From assembly GCF_025717555.1 (NCBI RefSeq), contig NZ_JAJIRP010000007.1, positions 62,001-126,000 of the forward strand: a stretch of 64,000 nt of DNA, read 5' to 3'. Origin of the DNA: Paucibacter sp. B2R-40. Its GTDB lineage: Bacteria; Pseudomonadota; Gammaproteobacteria; Burkholderiales; Burkholderiaceae_C. The position numbers and the translations under genes are program-made. Of this stretch, positions 1 to 8,693 are shown one piece after another; within the stretch, counting starts at the first letter, position 1, and every line of letters begins with the position of its first letter. The notes beneath the pieces are model-generated. The model was not told where the DNA came from, searched no databases, and worked only from the letters and a program-made list of their open reading frames with translations.

Positions 1-684
1 GCCGAGGCCTTATTGGAGTCCAAGAAATTCGATGCCTTTAACCGCATGTCGGCGTTTGTGGTACACGATTTGAAGAATATCGTGACTCAACTCTCATTGA
101 TGATGAAGAACGCCAAGCGCCTCAAAGATAACCCCGAATTCCAACAGGATATGCTGGATACTGTGGAGAATTCGTTGGAAAAGATGCGTCAATTGATGCT
201 GCAATTGAGGGAGGGCGAGAAGCCGCATGGATTGTCTAGCGGCGTCGACCTTGAAGCGATCGCCAAGCGCCTCGCTGCGGCGGCAGTCAGCAAGGGCCGT
301 CAGCTTGATTTAAAACTTATGTCCCAACTCAGCACACGAGGGCACGATGAGCGCATCGAACGCGTAATCGGGCATGTCGTGCAAAATGCTTTTGATGCAT
401 CTGAGGCCGACAGTTCAGTAGAACTCAGTCTCGACCGCGTTGGCAGCCATGCGCAGGTTATCGTTGCTGATCGTGGCTGCGGGATGAGCGAGGAGTTCAT
501 TCAACAAAGGCTCTTTAAGCCGTTTCAAACAACCAAGGCCACCGGCATGGGCATCGGGGCTTTTGAAAGTTACCAATATTTGCAGGAACTAGGGGGCAAA
601 ATCAAAGTTGACAGTAAGCCGAACCTCGGCACAAAGGTCACGATTTTGCTGCCATTGTTTCATGCTACAGACGAATCACGGTGA
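1..684 (+). CDS. prsK: PEP-CTERM system histidine kinase PrsK, C-terminal part (cut by window edge)
   Basis: Sensor histidine kinase of the exosortase A system; only the last ~227 codons are present and the frame is open at base 1, so the sensory part lies upstream. The H-box reads VVHDLKNIVTQLSLM. The ATPase domain follows, with the N-box (VVQNAFDAS), the G1 box (DRGCGMS) and a Gly-rich G2 region (TKATGMGIGAF). The VVHDLKN form of the H-box is usual in PrsK proteins. The gene ends 10 bases before its response regulator prsR, so the pair is probably co-transcribed. By family knowledge it autophosphorylates on His and passes the phosphate to PrsR. A TTG at 13 is only an internal Leu codon, not a credible start. 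Confidence 0.92.
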   Translation, partial: AEALLESKKFDAFNRMSAFVVHDLKNIVTQLSLMMKNAKRLKDNPEFQQDMLDTVENSLEKMRQLMLQLREGEKPHGLSSGVDLEAIAKRLAAAAVSKGRQLDLKLMSQLSTRGHDERIERVIGHVVQNAFDASEADSSVELSLDRVGSHAQVIVADRGCGMSEEFIQQRLFKPFQTTKATGMGIGAFESYQYLQELGGKIKVDSKPNLGTKVTILLPLFHATDESR

Positions 685-694
685 TGGATCTTGA

Positions 695-2086
695 ATGAGC
701 ATTAGCAGTAGTCATGACAGCAATGGCTTGGAACGGCAGCAGCCTTTGCTGATCGTTGAAGACGACCTAGCTTTACAAAAGCAACTGAAGTGGTCCTTAG
801 ATCGCTTTGAATCAGCTGTGGCGCAGGATGTCGCCAGCGCGGTTTTGCAGTTTCGTCGGCACAGCCCTGCGGTGGTCACCATGGATCTTGGGCTTCCTCC
901 GGATCAAGATTCGGTGGCAGAGGGCTTTAAATGTCTTGAGAAGTTGTTGGAGTTGGATCCTGGCGTCAAGGTGATTGTCTTGACCGGGCAAAACGACCAG
1001 GACAATGCCTTACGTGCCATTCGTATGGGTGCTTATGATTTCTTGGCCAAACCGGTTGATCCGGATGTTTTGAGCTTGACGGTAGAGCGGGCCTATCGTC
1101 TGTACGAGCTACAGAAAGAAAATCAACGTCTACAGAATTTGCATCGAAGCGATGCTATGGGCGGTTTGATCACCCGTGATGCCGGTATGTTGAAAATCTG
1201 CCGAACCATTGAAAAGGTGGCGCCCAGTGATGCAACTGTGCTGCTGCTAGGCGAGAGTGGTACCGGCAAAGAGGTGCTGGCGCAAGGGTTGCATGAAGCT
1301 TCAAAGCGCAAAGGCCGCTTTGTGGCCATCAATTGCGCGGCCATCCCCGAGAATTTGCTGGAGAGCGAATTGTTCGGTTACGAAAAAGGCGCTTTTACGG
1401 GCGCCAGCAAAACCACGCTTGGCAAAATCGAGACGGCCAACGGCGGCACCTTGATGTTGGATGAAATTGGTGATTTGCCGATGAGTTTGCAGGCTAAATT
1501 ATTGCGATTTTTGCAGGAGCGCACGATCGAGCGTGTTGGTGGCAGGCAGGAAATTCCAATTGATGTACGGATTGTTGGCGCGACCCACCAAAATCTCAAG
1601 AATCATATTGCGGAAGGGCGGTTTCGTGAAGATTTGTATTACCGAATGGCAGAAATAGTTGTTGATATTCCGCCTCTGCGTGATCGCACGGGGGACGCGG
1701 TGCTTTTGGCTCACGCTTTTTTGAAACGATACGCGAGCGAGCAACGCCGAACTGCTTCCAGTTTGACATCAGATGCCCTAGCTGCAATTGAAGCCCATTC
1801 TTGGCCGGGCAATGTTCGCGAATTGCAGAATCTGGTAAAAAGGGCCTCCATCATGGCCGATGGTGATCGCGTGACTGCGACCGATTTGGGTTTGAAGGGC
1901 CAAACCGGGGAGGTTGATGCGGAAGCCAACTTATTGGATTTACGTTCTGTGCGAGAACGCGCTGAACGTCAGGCTGTTGTGACTGCTTTGGCACGGGTTG
2001 ATGGAAACATCGCTAAGGCGGCCGATTTACTGGGAGTCAGTCGCCCAACCCTCTATGATTTGCTCGATAGACTTAAAATTAAATAG
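695..2086 (+). CDS. prsR: PEP-CTERM system sigma-54 response regulator PrsR
   Basis: NtrC-type activator of sigma-54 RNA polymerase. An N-terminal receiver domain (about residues 17-135) has acidic residues E22-D24, phosphoacceptor Asp64 (VTMDLGLPP) and the conserved Lys in FLAKPVD. The AAA+ domain follows with Walker A GESGTGKE (186-193), the sigma-54-contacting GAFTGA loop (232-237) and Walker B LMLDEIGD. A Fis-type helix-turn-helix (GNIAKAADLLGVSRPTLY) ends the protein. The length of 463 residues is normal for the family. It directly follows prsK. A strong sigma-54 promoter in front of the PEP-CTERM gene at 8694 is its most obvious target. In Zoogloea-type floc formers PrsK/PrsR/RpoN are known to control PEP-CTERM genes; applying that here is inference. 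Confidence 0.95.
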   Translation: MSISSSHDSNGLERQQPLLIVEDDLALQKQLKWSLDRFESAVAQDVASAVLQFRRHSPAVVTMDLGLPPDQDSVAEGFKCLEKLLELDPGVKVIVLTGQNDQDNALRAIRMGAYDFLAKPVDPDVLSLTVERAYRLYELQKENQRLQNLHRSDAMGGLITRDAGMLKICRTIEKVAPSDATVLLLGESGTGKEVLAQGLHEASKRKGRFVAINCAAIPENLLESELFGYEKGAFTGASKTTLGKIETANGGTLMLDEIGDLPMSLQAKLLRFLQERTIERVGGRQEIPIDVRIVGATHQNLKNHIAEGRFREDLYYRMAEIVVDIPPLRDRTGDAVLLAHAFLKRYASEQRRTASSLTSDALAAIEAHSWPGNVRELQNLVKRASIMADGDRVTATDLGLKGQTGEVDAEANLLDLRSVRERAERQAVVTALARVDGNIAKAADLLGVSRPTLYDLLDRLKIK

Positions 2087-2204
2087 TATTTGAAATTTTT
2101 TAGTACTTCGCTTGTGTATTGGAATTACGCTGAATGCTTTGGGGAGTGTGAGGCATCTTTCGAAAAAAGCAGATTAATCAAACATTCTAAGAGGCGGTGG
2201 TGAA

Positions 2205-3494
2205 ATGAGTGAAATTAAAAGGCGAAGTTTCAAAAAACTAATTCATCACTATACTCGGTTGCTGTTTGGTAAGCTGCCGACGGATTTTAGGTACCCATTG
2301 TATCGCCGAATGGTGGATTTTGACCCAGTTCCGGATATGCGACTGGAATTGAAGATCGCTGAAACTAAAGAGGAGTTGGCCGGCTGTTTTAGTATTCTGC
2401 ATGATGCTTACGTTTCCAGCGGATTTATGCAGCCCCATCCCTCGGGGATGAGGATAACAAAATATCATGCACTACCCACTACCACAACCATTTGTGCAAA
2501 ATACGATGGAAAAATTGTGGGTACAATTTCCATGATAAGAGAGGGTGTTTTTGGGTTCCCTTTGCAGTCCGTTTTTGATTTGACAAAAGTTAGAGCTAAA
2601 GGTGGTCGGATTGCCGAAATATCTGCGTTGGCGGTTCATCCGGATTTTCGGAAGACAGGCGGTGCCATATTTTTCCCCTTGATGAAGTTTATGCGCGAGT
2701 ATTGCGTTAATTTCTTTGAGACACGACATCTGGTAATTGCAGTTAATCCAAATAAAATCGAATTTTATGAATCCATACTGTATTTCACGAGGCTGCAGGA
2801 ATCTGCTGTTGAGGAGTATGATTTTGCAAACGGAGCTCCTGCGGTAGGGGCGACGTTAGACTTAAGAGAACTCCCCGGATTCCTGCAGCAGGGCTTTAAG
2901 GGACGGCCCAAACGAAAGAATCTATACGGATACTTTTATGAAATAATTTTTAAAAATATAAAATGGCCCGAGCGAAAGTACCATATCACCAATGATCCGG
3001 TAATGACGCCAGAATTGTTGAATTATTTTTTTAATACTGAGTCGTCAGTATTTGATGATCTCGATGATAGGAGTAAAACGCTGCTGTGGTCGATTTATGA
3101 CTTGGCGGAGTATCGAGGAATATTGCCGATGCTAAAGGGCTCGGTAGATCATGGACATCCTTTGCGGAAGCATCAACGATATTCGATTCGCTGCCCGGGA
3201 AGTTTGACTATTGTGGTCGCCGGCGAAAGAAGAAATTTTGTTATTGAAGTGATAGAGATTTCTATATCAGGCTTCCAGGCGGAATGTAAATTGCAGCTGC
3301 CCTTGGAGATTGACGGTCTAGCTGAAATTGATTTGGGCCTGTTGGAGCGCTCGACCGTCAAGGTCAGGTCAGTTCGGGCTCGAGAATCTGAGGCCGGTAT
3401 TTTTTATGGCTTCAAGGTGAATGAGTCTGATAGTACTTGGAGACAATGCGTCGCGTCCTTGGAAGTGGGTATCACGACAGGCGATCTCAGATGA
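2205..3494 (+). CDS. FeeM-like N-acyltransferase (exosortase-associated GNAT) fused to a PilZ-like domain
   Basis: Residues ~45-230 resemble the PEP-CTERM/exosortase-associated acyltransferases related to N-acyl amino acid synthases. The core motif EISALAVHPDFRKTGG and the later VNPNKIEFYES are the GNAT-like acyl-donor and substrate strands. Residues ~320-425 look like a PilZ domain: R325-YSI-R329 fits the RxxxR c-di-GMP motif, and E351-ISIS-G356 fits (D/N)xSxxG except that Glu replaces Asp/Asn. At 429 residues it is far longer than the ~240-residue plain acyltransferases. A 118-base AT-rich gap separates it from prsR, and its stop overlaps the start of the next gene by 4 bases (ATGA), so the two are translationally coupled. 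Base composition is more AT-rich than the core EPS genes. The acyl acceptor is unknown; c-di-GMP binding is inferred and weakened by the Glu substitution. Confidence 0.75.
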   Translation: MSEIKRRSFKKLIHHYTRLLFGKLPTDFRYPLYRRMVDFDPVPDMRLELKIAETKEELAGCFSILHDAYVSSGFMQPHPSGMRITKYHALPTTTTICAKYDGKIVGTISMIREGVFGFPLQSVFDLTKVRAKGGRIAEISALAVHPDFRKTGGAIFFPLMKFMREYCVNFFETRHLVIAVNPNKIEFYESILYFTRLQESAVEEYDFANGAPAVGATLDLRELPGFLQQGFKGRPKRKNLYGYFYEIIFKNIKWPERKYHITNDPVMTPELLNYFFNTESSVFDDLDDRSKTLLWSIYDLAEYRGILPMLKGSVDHGHPLRKHQRYSIRCPGSLTIVVAGERRNFVIEVIEISISGFQAECKLQLPLEIDGLAEIDLGLLERSTVKVRSVRARESEAGIFYGFKVNESDSTWRQCVASLEVGITTGDLR

Positions 3495-4273
3495 GAAGAT
3501 GTTGCAGCCTGAAATTTCCTAGTCTTTTGATTTCCTGTTTTTTGCCGGCGTTGATAGCTGCGCATGCCAGTGCAGCCAGTTTGGAAACCCTACCTGAATT
3601 GGTTCGCAGGGTTAAACCATCGGTGGTTTTGGTGGGAACCTATGGCGAACTGGACAGCCCACGTTTCACTTTCAGGGGCACAGGTTTTGCGGTTGCCGAC
3701 GGTCGCCGCATCGTTACCAATGCGCATGTCATTCCAGATCCCGACGGCAGCGGAGCGAGATTTCTGATCATTCGCATCAAAGGAGAGTCGGGTGATTGGG
3801 TCAACCGCAAGGTTGAGCATGTGAGTCTTGATAGGCCAACTGATTTGGCTGTGATGGATATTACTGGCCCACCTTTGAGTCCCTTGCCATTGAAGGCGGA
3901 GGGTGTTCCGGAAGGTACGGCAGTTATGTTCATGGGCTTTCCAATTGCCGGAGCCTTGGGTTTTTCTCACGTCGCGCACCGTGCGATGGTTTCTGCGCTG
4001 ACGCCCGTAGCCCTACCGGCCCCAACGGGTAGCAGCTTGAATGCAAGGAATATTTCGCAAATTCGTTCGGGTACATTCAATATTATGCAATTGGATGGTA
4101 CGGCGTATCCAGGTAATAGTGGCGGACCTGTATTTAACGTCGAAACCGGCGAGGTGGTCGGCGTCATCAACATGGTGCTGTTGAAGGGTACGAAGGAGTC
4201 GGTTTTGAGTCATCCATCGGGTATTAGTTATGCTATTCCTGTTGAGTTTGTATTAAAAATGCTTCAAAAATAA
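3491..4273 (+). CDS. exported trypsin-like serine protease (HtrA-type protease domain, no PDZ)
   Basis: A signal peptide (MRRCCSLKFPSLLISCFLPA..., cleavage probably after HASA) is followed by a chymotrypsin-fold domain. The catalytic triad is visible: His79 in VTNAHVI, Asp118 in RPTDLAVMD and Ser210 in YPGNSGGPVF. The 260-residue length leaves no room for a PDZ domain, unlike DegP/DegS. I chose the ATG at 3491 because it gives the signal peptide and an ATGA overlap with the upstream acyltransferase-PilZ gene; an in-frame upstream start would add a charged stretch before it. It probably acts in the periplasm. Its substrate is unknown; a role in maturing secreted PEP-CTERM or acylated products is only suggested by position. 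Confidence 0.85.
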   Translation: MRRCCSLKFPSLLISCFLPALIAAHASAASLETLPELVRRVKPSVVLVGTYGELDSPRFTFRGTGFAVADGRRIVTNAHVIPDPDGSGARFLIIRIKGESGDWVNRKVEHVSLDRPTDLAVMDITGPPLSPLPLKAEGVPEGTAVMFMGFPIAGALGFSHVAHRAMVSALTPVALPAPTGSSLNARNISQIRSGTFNIMQLDGTAYPGNSGGPVFNVETGEVVGVINMVLLKGTKESVLSHPSGISYAIPVEFVLKMLQK

Positions 4274-4313
4274 CTATTACTTGTCAAGTGCTTTGAATCC
4301 TGGGTAGGGTCAC

Positions 4314-5420
4314 TTGGCTTGCTCGGGCGGTAATAAGGTTGATATTATTGATGTGGTGGATAGAATGAATATTGACTTGGTTTTGAAAGATATCGCTCGT
4401 CATGGTGTGATGGCTCCATCAGCAGATAATAAACTGGAATACTTTTTTGAATTTATTGGTTCGAGCGCTACTATTTGCATTAGGCCAGGCAGCGATTTTT
4501 CACCGACTTTGCCTAGGCATAAACGTGTGTTGAGCCTATTGGCGTTTGGTGCAATAGTTGAAAACATGCTTTTGCGTGCAACTGAATTGGGTTTTGTTGG
4601 CGAATCTTCTTGGTTGCCATGTGATGATTTGAGTATTATTGCCAGGGTTTGTTTTTCGAAAAATATTGAGATTTCTCCCGACCCACTCGCCACGGCTATC
4701 CCATTTCGCCAGACAAATCGGCAGATCTTCTTTCGCGGGGCGCCTACCTCTATGCAGAAAGATTTACTGGCCGCCGAGGTTCAAAAACATGCCGGAACAC
4801 GTTTGCTGTGGCTTGAAGGTGACAAAAGGTGGCGCGCACTCAAATTGATTTGGCTTGCCGAAAGCGAGCGATTTTGCTCAATTCGTTTGCATGAAGAACT
4901 ATTTTCTACGATCAGATTTGACCTGGGTTGGAAGGATACCTGCGATCAGGGTTTGCCGCCTGCAGCACTCGAGGTCGAATCGGTCATGCGGCCAATGTTC
5001 AAAGCCATTCGACATTGGCCGCTAATGCGGTGTCTGAGCGCCGTTGGAGTTCATCGCCTATTGGGTTTGCGTGCAGGATTTCTGCCGGCGTGGCAGGCAC
5101 CGGCGCTTGGCATAGTGCTGACCAGCCTTCCTATAGAAGAAGGTGCTGTAGCGGCTGGACGTAGTTTTGAACGTCTTTGGTTACGTGCGACGATTGATAG
5201 ATTGGTTTTGCAGCCGATGGCCGCATCTGCGGTGTTGTCGCTGCAAGAGGATACTGATCTCTATTCGTCAAAAAAATGCCGAAATTCACTTCGATCGGAA
5301 TGGGCTGATCTATTCCCTGGCGAATGGCCTGCAATGGTGTTTCGAATGGGTGGTATGTTGAAAACAGATCTTCCATCAGTAAAGACTGGCCGGCGCCTTC
5401 TTTCCTCTTATGAGCGGTAA
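4314..5420 (+). CDS. nitroreductase-fold protein, acg/Rv1355c-like
   Basis: The N-terminus HGVMAPSADNKLEYF matches the flavin-contacting 'APSxxNxQPW' region of nitroreductases. IPFRQTNRQIFF and the late stretch SFERLWLRATIDRLVLQPM match the Rv1355c/acg-like branch, in which the nitroreductase unit is often divergent or joined to a ThiF domain. Several usual FMN-binding positions are not obvious, so enzymatic activity is uncertain. The start is unclear: the TTG used here has only a weak GGGT upstream, while an ATG at 4365 has GGTGGA five bases before it and would remove 17 residues. It follows the protease by 40 bases. Note the separate ThiF-like gene at 9899, about 4.5 kb downstream. The region is AT-rich compared with the EPS genes. 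Confidence 0.7.
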   Translation: MACSGGNKVDIIDVVDRMNIDLVLKDIARHGVMAPSADNKLEYFFEFIGSSATICIRPGSDFSPTLPRHKRVLSLLAFGAIVENMLLRATELGFVGESSWLPCDDLSIIARVCFSKNIEISPDPLATAIPFRQTNRQIFFRGAPTSMQKDLLAAEVQKHAGTRLLWLEGDKRWRALKLIWLAESERFCSIRLHEELFSTIRFDLGWKDTCDQGLPPAALEVESVMRPMFKAIRHWPLMRCLSAVGVHRLLGLRAGFLPAWQAPALGIVLTSLPIEEGAVAAGRSFERLWLRATIDRLVLQPMAASAVLSLQEDTDLYSSKKCRNSLRSEWADLFPGEWPAMVFRMGGMLKTDLPSVKTGRRLLSSYER

Positions 5421-5456
5421 AGGGTCTGTGATTTGGCTCTTAATAAATGAAATTTT

Positions 5457-5486
5457 TTGAGGATTTTTGAGTTAATTTTGTATATT
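5457..5486 (+). promoter_or_regulatory. possible sigma-70 promoter for prsT
   Basis: In the very AT-rich 197-base gap before prsT, TTGAGG and TATATT are 18 bases apart. No sigma-54 element (GG-N10-GC) is visible here, so prsT may be transcribed independently of PrsR. AT-rich sequence throws up such matches by chance. Confidence 0.3.
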
Positions 5487-5617
5487 ATGTATTTTAGAAA
5501 TATGAAATTGCAAAATATGTATTTTCAATTAATTTGAAATTAACTGATTTGTCGGCAATAATGTAGCGGCTGTAATTTTCTTGAGTCATTGCAGCTGTGA
5601 ATTTGAAGGAGTTTGAT

Positions 5618-8398
5618 TTGGCTTCGAAATTTGATGTTCGATTTTTGATGAGTAGCAGCCTTGTTTTGGGGCTGCTTGCTTTTTCTGGTTGCAAGGGTGA
5701 CTCCGCCGAGGAGTTGGTTGCCGCGGCCAAGATGAGTGTGAATAAAGATGCAAATGCGGCAGCAATTGTTCAGCTCAAGTCGGCTTTGCAACTTAGTCCC
5801 TCCCATAGCGAGGCAAGATTCTTGTTTGGGGAGGCGTTGCTGCGTTCGGGCAAGGCTGAACTCGCTGTGGAAGAATTCAAGAAGGCCGAGGAATTGGGCT
5901 ATGCGGCAGATGCAGTTATTCCCGCATTGGCTCGCGCCATGTTGCAAGCGGGGCAAGCGAAGCAACTGTTGGCTCGGTTCTCTTCGACTGTTTTAACTGA
6001 AGCGCCGGCGATTGCCGATCTCAAGTCGACAATTGCGGTTGCGCTTTTGCAAAAGGACGACTTGGCGGCGGCAAAGATTGCAGTAGAAGAGGCATTGAGG
6101 GCGCAGTCAGAACACCCGCCTAGCTTGTTGCTAAAGGCGAACATGCTTGCAGGTGAGCAAGATATTGACGCGGCCTTGCAGGTGATTGGCTCATTGTTAA
6201 AGAAGGATCCTAAAAACGTTCAGGCTTGGCATATGTCCGGTGTCCTGCGCCTTCGAGGGAAAGGAGAAGAAGCAGCTGCTTTAGCGGATTTTTCACATGC
6301 CCTTGAAATTCAACCGACGTTTGCTCCCGCGCATCAAGCAATTTATATGCTTAAGTTGCAGAACAAGGATCTTGTGGGCGCAGAACAGCAATTAAATCGG
6401 CTGGTAAAGGTGCTGCCAAAGCATTCGACGACATTATATTTGTCAGCGCTCAACGCGTATCTGAAGGGAGAGACGAAAGTGGCCCGCGAAGCCGCTCAGT
6501 CTTTGACTAGATTGGCTCCAGATAGTGCCCATATTCAATTTCTGGTCGGCTTGATTGAATACCAAGATGGTTCGTTTGCGGCGGCTCAAAACTCTCTTGG
6601 CAAGGCGCTAAAAAATCATCCTGAATTTTCATTTGTCCGTCAGCTATTGACTAAGAGTTATCTTCAAGAGGGGAACCTCGAGAAGGCTCTTGCCACGTTG
6701 TCTCCACTACTGAGTCAGCAAAATATTGATGTTGAAACGCTGACCTTGGCTGGCCAACTTCATTTGCTAATGGGCAATCGAACCCAATCGGATGCATATT
6801 ACGCTGCAGCGTTGAAACTATCTCCTGATGATCCGCGTAGCCGAGCTGCTTTGGCATTGAGTCAGTTATCAAAGGGAAATGTCGGCAGTGGTTTTGCAGA
6901 ATTGGAGTCTATTGCCAATGCCAGCGCAGATCCGTATGTGGATTTCGCATTGGTCACGGCGAGAATAAAGCAAAATGACCTCGATGGTGCTTTGCGCGCG
7001 GTCGAAGTCTGGCAAAAGAAACAGGTTGATAAACCTTACCCTTTCAATATGAAGGGTCGGATTTATGAAATGAAAAATGATGTTGTCTCTGCTCGCCGAG
7101 CGCATGAGCAAGCAGTAGCGCTGGATGCGGCTTACTTCCCTTCAGCATCAAGGTTGGCAACCTTTGATATTGCAGAGCGCAATTTTGACAAGGCGTCCAA
7201 GCGATTTGATGCGCTGCTAAAGAAGGATCCAAATCATGTGCGCGCGCTGTTGGCCCTTGCCAATATTCGTCAGCGAGCAGGCGCCAGTCCCCAGGAAGTT
7301 GCGGCGATGGTGGCGAATGCCATTGACCGCAACCCTGCGGACTCGTTGCCACGACTGCGATTGATTGAGCTTCATCGACAGGCAGGTAATGTGCGTGCCG
7401 CTATTGAGGTAGCGGAGGCGGCGGACGCAGCAATACCAGGAAACAGTAAGATTCTGAATGCATTGGGGACGGTGCAGACGCAAGATCGAAAATACGGTCC
7501 AGCTTTGTCCAGCTTTGTGAAACTGGCGGTTCTGGATCCTCGCGCCCCACTGCCTCATCTGCGTCAAGCGGAAGTCTATTTGGCGACGGGCGACCAGCCG
7601 GCTGCGAAGAAGTCTTTGAATCGCGCTTTGCAGCTAGCTCCCGATTATCTGCTGGCGCAGCGTGCGCTTGTCGCGGTTTACTTGTTGGAGTCCAACCATG
7701 ACGCTGCTTTGAAGGTGGCCCGCACAGTTGAACAGCAGCGTCCGAAGGAGGACGTGGGTTACCTTTTGGAAGGGGATATTGAATCATCGCGCAAGCATAG
7801 AGAAGCGTCGATTCGAGCCTATCGCCTCGCACTTGCGCAAGGCAAGACTTCAGAGGCTGCAGGCAAACTCCATGCTGAGTTGAGCTTGGCTGGGCGTTCG
7901 GATGAGGCGGACCGCTTTGCGGATGATTGGCTCAAGCAGCAGCCTGCTGACAGCGGGTTCTTGATGTACTTGGGCGATCGAGCCTTTGGTCTGGCTCAGT
8001 ACCCAGTCGCGGAACGACGGTACCGAGAATTGCTGCAGTTCAAACCAGACTCTGTTGCAGCGGTCAACAACCTGGCGATTGCCTTGCATCGGCAGAAGAA
8101 AGCTGAAGCTTTGGAGATGATTGAGAAGGCCAATGGACTTGTTCCCGATAGCCCCGGTGTGATGGCCAGCATGGTCACGATATTGGCAGGGCAGGGGAAA
8201 TTTGACAGGGCAATCTTGGTGCAAAAACGATTGCTGGAACTCTCGCCTAACCAGCCGCGTCTCGGCTTGAGCCTCGCCAAGCTATACATAGACGCTGGTG
8301 ACAAGTCAAAGGCGCTGGCAGAACTCAAAAAGCTGAATCAACTTGGCGAGTCCTTTCCTGAGCGCGCAGAGGTCGCTACTTTGTTGAAAACTTTGTGA
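5618..8398 (+). CDS. prsT: PEP-CTERM system TPR-repeat lipoprotein PrsT
   Basis: A very long (926-residue) protein made of tandem tetratricopeptide repeats (e.g. AAIVQLKSALQLSPSHSEAR and AAKKSLNRALQLAPDYLLAQ) from about residue 35 to the end. The N-terminus has a short basic stretch, a hydrophobic core and the lipobox-like AFSGC (Cys25), so it is probably a lipoprotein. The TTG at 5618 is preferred because GAAGGA lies seven bases before it; an in-frame GTG at 5597 would add seven residues that include the ribosome-binding site. PrsT is a marker of exosortase A loci and is thought to work with PrsK/PrsR and the secreted polymer, but its molecular job is not established. The gene sits in its own intergenic setting, 197 bases after the nitroreductase gene. 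Confidence 0.93.
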   Translation: MASKFDVRFLMSSSLVLGLLAFSGCKGDSAEELVAAAKMSVNKDANAAAIVQLKSALQLSPSHSEARFLFGEALLRSGKAELAVEEFKKAEELGYAADAVIPALARAMLQAGQAKQLLARFSSTVLTEAPAIADLKSTIAVALLQKDDLAAAKIAVEEALRAQSEHPPSLLLKANMLAGEQDIDAALQVIGSLLKKDPKNVQAWHMSGVLRLRGKGEEAAALADFSHALEIQPTFAPAHQAIYMLKLQNKDLVGAEQQLNRLVKVLPKHSTTLYLSALNAYLKGETKVAREAAQSLTRLAPDSAHIQFLVGLIEYQDGSFAAAQNSLGKALKNHPEFSFVRQLLTKSYLQEGNLEKALATLSPLLSQQNIDVETLTLAGQLHLLMGNRTQSDAYYAAALKLSPDDPRSRAALALSQLSKGNVGSGFAELESIANASADPYVDFALVTARIKQNDLDGALRAVEVWQKKQVDKPYPFNMKGRIYEMKNDVVSARRAHEQAVALDAAYFPSASRLATFDIAERNFDKASKRFDALLKKDPNHVRALLALANIRQRAGASPQEVAAMVANAIDRNPADSLPRLRLIELHRQAGNVRAAIEVAEAADAAIPGNSKILNALGTVQTQDRKYGPALSSFVKLAVLDPRAPLPHLRQAEVYLATGDQPAAKKSLNRALQLAPDYLLAQRALVAVYLLESNHDAALKVARTVEQQRPKEDVGYLLEGDIESSRKHREASIRAYRLALAQGKTSEAAGKLHAELSLAGRSDEADRFADDWLKQQPADSGFLMYLGDRAFGLAQYPVAERRYRELLQFKPDSVAAVNNLAIALHRQKKAEALEMIEKANGLVPDSPGVMASMVTILAGQGKFDRAILVQKRLLELSPNQPRLGLSLAKLYIDAGDKSKALAELKKLNQLGESFPERAEVATLLKTL

Positions 8399-8457
8399 TT
8401 CTCGTGTCATGAGTCCCTGTCCTTGGCATCGAACTTTTCAAGCTTCCGTACGTTCAT

Positions 8458-8491
8458 CTGGGCAACTTTCCATCAAGAGTTGTACGCCCAG
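8458..8491. promoter_or_regulatory. inverted repeat 115-150 bases upstream of the sigma-54 promoter; candidate PrsR site
   Basis: CTGGGC-AAC and GTT-GTAC-GCCCAG form an interrupted dyad about 115-150 bases before the -24 element. This is the usual distance for the enhancer of an NtrC-type activator. It also lies 60 bases after the prsT stop and could be a weak hairpin, but it has no T-run. Assignment to PrsR is inference. Confidence 0.3.
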
Positions 8492-8605
8492 AAGCTGAAG
8501 GATGCTGGCAAAAGAGGCGCGAATGATGTCGGAAAACTTTACGCTTCACCTAGCTTTGAATTCTCGGTTCATTCTAAGTTATTGTTTATAAAAGGCTTTT
8601 TTTTG

Positions 8606-8623
8606 TTGGCATGACTGTTGCTG
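8606..8623 (+). promoter_or_regulatory. sigma-54 (RpoN) -24/-12 promoter for the PEP-CTERM gene
   Basis: TTGGCATG, four bases, TTGCTG: GG and GC are exactly 10 bases apart, matching the consensus TGGCAYR-N4-TTGCW almost perfectly. It lies 70 bases before the start of the PEP-CTERM gene, with transcription expected near 8633. The nearby PrsR is a sigma-54 activator with a GAFTGA loop, so regulator and promoter type agree. Confidence 0.85.
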
Positions 8624-8693
8624 TATGTGTGTGACAAGTGGGTTGAGAGGATGTCTCCTTGTCAGGCCAACATATTTTCAAAAAGGAATCAAT

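Noticed and set aside
8423-8614. 63-codon frame between prsT and the PEP-CTERM gene
   Set aside because: No ribosome-binding site, no similarity I recognise, and it covers the sigma-54 promoter.
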